A DNA stretch of 64,000 nt, taken from contig NZ_MQMG01000007.1 in NCBI RefSeq assembly GCF_001908025.1, forward strand, positions 18,445 to 82,444. Direction: 5' to 3'. This document shows positions 60,075 through 64,000 of this stretch, piece after piece (positions within the stretch are counted from its first letter, which is position 1; each line of letters starts with the position of its first letter). This stretch comes from Geobacillus proteiniphilus. GTDB lineage: Bacteria; Bacillota; Bacilli; Bacillales; Anoxybacillaceae. Position numbers and translations under genes: made by a program. The notes below the pieces were generated by a model. That model searched no databases. It had not been told where the DNA came from and was given only the letters and a program-made list of their open reading frames with translations.

Positions 60075-62214
60075 GACTAATCTCCTTTTTGTTATCCTCG
60101 CTCATTTTCTTTTTTAAATACGACCATATTTCTTCAGGCGTATAACATCGAATTAACTCTTGGACAAATTCAGATGACTGAAAGCACTCCGACAATGTTG
60201 ATAATGCATGAAGATGAATTTCTGGATCTACTGATGCCAAAACAAAGATTAATTGAACATCATGTTCTTTTTTTTCCGAAAAAGAAACCGGATCTTTCAG
60301 CACCAACAAACTAATCCCTGGCTTTTTCACCCCTTCGTCCGGCTTTCCGTGAGGAAGTGCTACTTTCGGCGCGATGATGATGTACGGTCCCAAATTTTTA
60401 ATATGATTGATCATCCCAACAACATATTGCTGCGTTATTCTACCGGTTTGTAAAAGCGGTTTAGAGGCGAGCTCTATTGCATGCTCCCAACTTTCCACTT
60501 TCGTAGCAATTTGAATATATTCTAGTGAAAGCAGATCAAGTAAGCCCGGTTTTCTCGTCCAATTTTTTGGAATAGAAGGCTTATAAAAGTATTCCTTTAA
60601 TGCGGTCATTAGTGCTTGTTCATCTTTTATATCAGCGTATTGCTTAATGATTCCCAAAATCGCTTCTGGGGAATATTTTGTATTCTGTGATGCGCTTTCG
60701 CCAAATAAAGCATGAACCTTTTTTAATAGCGTTTCTTTTTCTTGATCCGTTAAAATCGGATTAACGACGAATACAGGGTGCTTTTTCTTAGAAACCGGAA
60801 TAGTCGAAACAGCAAAATCAATGTCATGAAAATCCCTTTGCTCGTAATCTCTTACAGAAATGGTTTCCACAAAGTCAACGGTTGAAAATAATCCTTCCAA
60901 CTGTTTTCGTAAAATGGTTGAAGTACCGATGCCGCTCGCGCAAATAAGAATGGCGCGTTTCCGTTCTTTTGGCTGAATTCCTTCTTTACGCAACCATCCT
61001 CCAAAATGTATGGCAATTAACGCTACCTCCTCATCGCTAACTTTCTTGCCGATAGCGTTTTCAAAATGATGAATCACCTTTTTTGTAATTAAGAAAAGAT
61101 CTTTATATTTTGTCTTAATTAACTCAATCATCGGATTTTCCACTTGTAAGCCATATTTAATTCTGTAATAGGCAGGCTTTAAATGTAAAAGCAAGTTTTC
61201 TTCAACTGCTTTCCTGTTTGGAAACGTAATACATGTAAAAGCTTGAAATTCTGCAACCATTTTTTGCACAATATTTTGTAGATTCTTATAATCATCATGA
61301 CTTTGCAGAGAATTTCCAGAATATTGGACTTTGCTGCTTAATAAATGAGTAGCCAAATAGTAAACTTCATCATCTGGAATAGAAGTTTGAAAGATGGATT
61401 CCAACTTGCTTCTTGCTGTTTGTGCTGCTTCAAATTCTTTCGTTTGCTGGATCACTTCCTTTTCCACCGGATCAAAGTCGATTTTTTTACCTTGGACGAT
61501 TCGCTTTCCAAATAACCAAAAGCGTAGAGCCAAGTGGTACAAAACATCATCTGCAAACTGTATATTTAAATTCTTTTCACATTCATTTAAGACATCGAGT
61601 ATATTTCTTAGCTCACTTAAAACTGTAGTTGACTCATCCTCATCATGGATCAACAGGCGTTTTAAATTAGCTAAAACCGTTTGCCAATTTTGCTGGTGTG
61701 GAATAACAAGGGATAAGTAATATACGATCGCTCTTCGTTTATCTTCTTCCTTTCCCTTTATTACATAGCCAGTGTAGCGGGTAAAACAAAGGGTTAATTG
61801 GAAACTGTTCAACTGTGCACGCAATTTCTTTAAATCTTTAATGGTCGTATTTCTACTCACTTTTGTTTTTTCTGATAAATCTTTCAGGAAATGTGGTGGT
61901 TCCTCTACTAATAAATGGATTGCAAGCCGCGCCAACCTTTCTTTCTTAGAATATGCGTAATTCCATGCCTCTGAATTTTTTAATTTTTCGAGAATAGCTT
62001 GTTTCGTCCGTTCTGTTATATAAAAGCCTGAAGTCCGAACATATTTCACTTCATCAAGATGGTTGATCTTTAACCAATAGTTAATCTTTTCTATATCGTA
62101 ATAAACCGTTCGTCTGGATATATTAAACTTTTTGATCAACTCCTTTACTGATAGATAACCATCGCGCCTTACCAACTCTTGTAATATCGCAGTACTGCGT
62201 TCATCAAGCGACAT
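60028..62214 (-). CDS. PRD/EIIB/EIIA-containing transcriptional activator of the PTS operon
   Basis: A 728-residue BglG/MtlR-type regulator. In order: N-terminal helix-turn-helix (ILQELVRRDGYLSVKELIKK, FNISRRTVYYDIEKI), two PTS regulation domains (about 190-410), an EIIB-like domain with the cysteine in ICASGIGTSTILRKQ and a C-terminal EIIA-like domain with VALPHGKPDEGVKKPGISL. Such regulators integrate phosphorylation by the cognate PTS and by HPr. The ATG at 62214 is chosen over an upstream start at 62271. It is the first gene of the operon it probably controls. Confidence 0.9.
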   Translation of the reverse strand: MSLDERSTAILQELVRRDGYLSVKELIKKFNISRRTVYYDIEKINYWLKINHLDEVKYVRTSGFYITERTKQAILEKLKNSEAWNYAYSKKERLARLAIHLLVEEPPHFLKDLSEKTKVSRNTTIKDLKKLRAQLNSFQLTLCFTRYTGYVIKGKEEDKRRAIVYYLSLVIPHQQNWQTVLANLKRLLIHDEDESTTVLSELRNILDVLNECEKNLNIQFADDVLYHLALRFWLFGKRIVQGKKIDFDPVEKEVIQQTKEFEAAQTARSKLESIFQTSIPDDEVYYLATHLLSSKVQYSGNSLQSHDDYKNLQNIVQKMVAEFQAFTCITFPNRKAVEENLLLHLKPAYYRIKYGLQVENPMIELIKTKYKDLFLITKKVIHHFENAIGKKVSDEEVALIAIHFGGWLRKEGIQPKERKRAILICASGIGTSTILRKQLEGLFSTVDFVETISVRDYEQRDFHDIDFAVSTIPVSKKKHPVFVVNPILTDQEKETLLKKVHALFGESASQNTKYSPEAILGIIKQYADIKDEQALMTALKEYFYKPSIPKNWTRKPGLLDLLSLEYIQIATKVESWEHAIELASKPLLQTGRITQQYVVGMINHIKNLGPYIIIAPKVALPHGKPDEGVKKPGISLLVLKDPVSFSEKKEHDVQLIFVLASVDPEIHLHALSTLSECFQSSEFVQELIRCYTPEEIWSYLKKKMSEDNKKEISHEVFRTKPSSIECKS

Positions 62215-62535
62215 CGCCAGACCCCCTGCACAATTGTGCAAAATCGGATTGGTCTTAAAAATATTTAGCAATTGCTTAATTTCATTTTATTAGAAAGCAC
62301 TCTCAATTATAAGGCCAAATTTCCCACACTATGTTTGTGCAAAACTGTACGAAAAGTACCCTAATCCCAATTTTCATTATTCTGTATCTAACTATATACA
62401 TGCTCATTGAAAAGTTAACATGCAACGCATAAGCGGTGCCCACTCCGGTTATACTGCCCCTAATGAAAACCATGGAAAAGAGCGGAATCATCCATGAAAC
62501 GTCTCAGAAACGTCTAACCATCACCAACGATCACG
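62215..62535. promoter_or_regulatory. Leader of the PTS operon
   Basis: On the minus strand a TATAAT occurs at 62314-62309 with no clear -35 box, as expected for an activator-dependent promoter. A partial cre-like sequence TGAGAGTGCTTTCT overlaps it but has three mismatches. No gene is seen. Confidence 0.4.
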
Positions 62536-62885
62536 GATGGATACCACAGACACTTCGCAAGCAGGAACGGAAAATCAAAAACGCGGAAAGAGATGTTCAC
62601 CGAGTGGGAGGCCAAACCCTAGGTTGTCGAGTTATTCCCGATACCGGGCGTACTTGCCAGAAGCGATCCAAACATATTTGACTGGACCCCATCCTCAGGC
62701 GGCTTCCTGCCTGAAAGGGCTACGAACGCTCTTGGATCGGCACACCCTTTATGAGATTGCCCAGTGGCTTGACGAGAACCAGCGATGAGACTTGGCTCCT
62801 CATGAAATCGGGGTGTTAATGGAAGCCAGGCAACCCCATTATTCGGCCAAGCGGGAAAGCAACCTATCCCCCTTCCGTTCTCGTT
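62536..62885 (+). pseudogene. Transposase-like debris of uncertain family
   Basis: A short frame reads RLSSYSRYRAYLPEAIQTYL and CLKGLRTLLDRHTLYEIAQW then stops; the text after the stop (EIGVLMEARQPHYSAKRESN) looks like its continuation. It resembles transposase-associated proteins of Geobacillus, but I could not assign a family. Confidence 0.35.
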
Positions 62886-63209
62886 AATCATGAAACGGAC
62901 TCAACGGTGTATGATCAACGTCTTCATCCCGTACGGAAAGGGGGGGCGAGGGATTATATTATTGATTGTTCGTATCGTTTCCCGAATTCCAAAGCAAAAA
63001 GCAATAGCCTCGACCATTCAAACGCCACGGTTTCGATCTCTGTCAATCTTTAAGCACATTCGAATCAGCCGTCTCGCTGTCCCCCATTGTTTACAGAATC
63101 CTAACCATTTAAGCCCTTTTCAAAAGACTCGAAAGGTATTCGCATAAGCACTTCTTTACGTTTTTCATATATATTAAAAACACCCCTCATCTAAGGAGGT
63201 GTAAGCTCG
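62886..63209. other. Region before the glycosyltransferase
   Basis: No reliable gene. The last 15 bases contain the AAGGAGGTG ribosome binding site of the following gene. Confidence 0.4.
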
Positions 63210-64000
63210 TTGATCACCATCAGCCTTTGTATGATTGTCAAAAATGAAGAAGATGTCCTTGCCCGATGCTTAGATTGCGTTCAAAATCTAGTCGACGAGA
63301 TCATTATTGTTGATACAGGATCCACTGATCGAACAAAAGAAATTGCTCGACGTTATACCACACGAATCATTGACTTTCCTTGGAATGATGATTTTTCCGC
63401 AGCAAGAAACTTCTCGTTTTCCCATGCTACAATGGATTATATTTTTTGGTTAGACGCCGATGATGTGTTATGGAAAGAAGACCAAGAAAAATTCCTCACG
63501 TTGAAGCATACCCTTCCTTCTGATGTCGATTCGGTGACCATGGTCTACAGCCTTGCGCGGGATGAACATGGAACAACCATCTCCACCGTCCGTCGCAATC
63601 GTCTGGTCAAGCGCTCCAATCATTTCAAATGGCATGGTATGGTTCATGAATACTTGGAAGTATGGGGAACGATTCTCAACAGTGACATCACCGTGATCCA
63701 TAACCCGGTCCATCATCATTCCGATCGAAACTTAAACATTTACGAGAAGCAGTTAGCTCAAGGCAAAGAATTTTCACCTAGAGATTTGTTTTACTTTGCA
63801 AATGAATTATTTGACCATCAACAATACGAATGGGCCATTCAATATTATGAACAATTTTTACAAACGAAAAAAGGCTGGGTGGAAGATTTCATTGCGGCCT
63901 GTGGAAAGCTAGCCGACTGTTTTTATGCGCTTGGCAATTAGGAACAAGTGTTCGATATGTATACCAGCCATTTGAATACGATTCTCCCCGCGCTGAATTT
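63210..64000 (+). pseudogene. Family 2 glycosyltransferase with C-terminal repeats, frame broken near the window end
   Basis: The TTG at 63210 follows AAGGAGGTG and opens with ISLCMIVKNEEDVLARCLDC, then DEIIIVDTGSTDRTKEIARR and FWLDADDVLW, typical of GT2 proteins (often with a TPR tail) that act on peptides or surface glycans. A TAG at 63939 stops the frame after FYALGN. The likely continuation, RYVYQPFEYDSPRAEF, lies in the +1 frame up to the window edge. A sequencing error is possible. The gene continues beyond the window. Confidence 0.65.

Noticed and set aside
62292..62310. cre site in the PTS operon leader (TGAGAGTGCTTTCT)
   Set aside because: Three mismatches to the consensus, so not listed as a separate feature.
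1..64000. CRISPR array, tRNA or rRNA genes
   Set aside because: No regularly spaced repeats and no tRNA or rRNA sequence were recognised on reading both strands.

Overview
This window is a contiguous chromosomal stretch of a thermophilic Bacillales, most probably a Geobacillus or close relative. The evidence is a moderately GC-rich sequence, strong Bacillus-type ribosome binding sites, T-box and CcpA-type control sites, ISLre2, IS605 and IS110 family remnants, and gene content that includes paa, nos and hxl clusters. No rRNA, tRNA or CRISPR array was recognised.

Layout. 1-3.9 kb: phenylacetate degradation genes on the minus strand (paaK, then paaABC and the start of paaD), each unit preceded by the same 17-bp operator. 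4-9.1 kb: ilvD, a proline T-box with proBA, and a broken threonine aldolase gene. 9.1-12.5 kb: a decayed cell-surface sugar locus (GtrA, truncated glycosyltransferases, a broken secreted or membrane protein). 12.7-19.9 kb: shikimate genes (aroK, aroD), a HAD phosphatase, a pRiA4b-like protein, an EamA transporter and a fatty acid desaturase. 20-28.6 kb: a sulfur/persulfide island (TauE, rhodanese-metallo-beta-lactamase, TusA, DsrE proteins, CstR-like repressor, glutaredoxin) with several TACCC...GGGTA-type operators and several genes broken by internal deletion. 28.6-32 kb: nosD-nosL-nosY-nosF without nosZ. 32.2-33.6 kb: an IS605-type element with a lone tnpB.

33.7-42.1 kb: formaldehyde module. 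gnd, zwf, hxlR and hxlAB sit near one another, and a shared roughly 46-bp motif lies upstream of zwf-gnd, hxlR and hxlAB. This suggests a cyclic ribulose monophosphate oxidation route under one activator. A 5' fragment of an iron alcohol dehydrogenase remains in front of zwf. Between these genes lie two GNAT acetyltransferases and a branched-chain polyamine synthase (bpsA) of different base composition. 42.3-50.9 kb: transposase fragments and a lipid or export locus (MMPL transporter, secreted coiled-coil partner, a 19-residue amphipathic peptide, a winged-helix regulator and its decayed copy, a fatty acid hydroxylase and a fabH fragment). 50.9-53.5 kb: a YhbD-like regulator, a truncated bactofilin gene and adenine deaminase.

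54.2-62.2 kb: an apparent catabolic operon on the minus strand. It holds a PRD/EIIA/EIIB regulator, an ascorbate-type (UlaA) PTS with EIIA, EIIB and EIIC, a phosphotriesterase-family protein, a creatininase-like hydrolase, a KDGP-aldolase-like protein and a SIS isomerase, with an IS110 fragment in the middle. The combination suggests uptake and breakdown of an unidentified sugar-acid or lactone. The window ends with transposase debris and a broken glycosyltransferase.

A recurring theme is internal deletion: at least eight loci keep the two ends of a gene, or a fused pair of neighbours, while the middle is gone.
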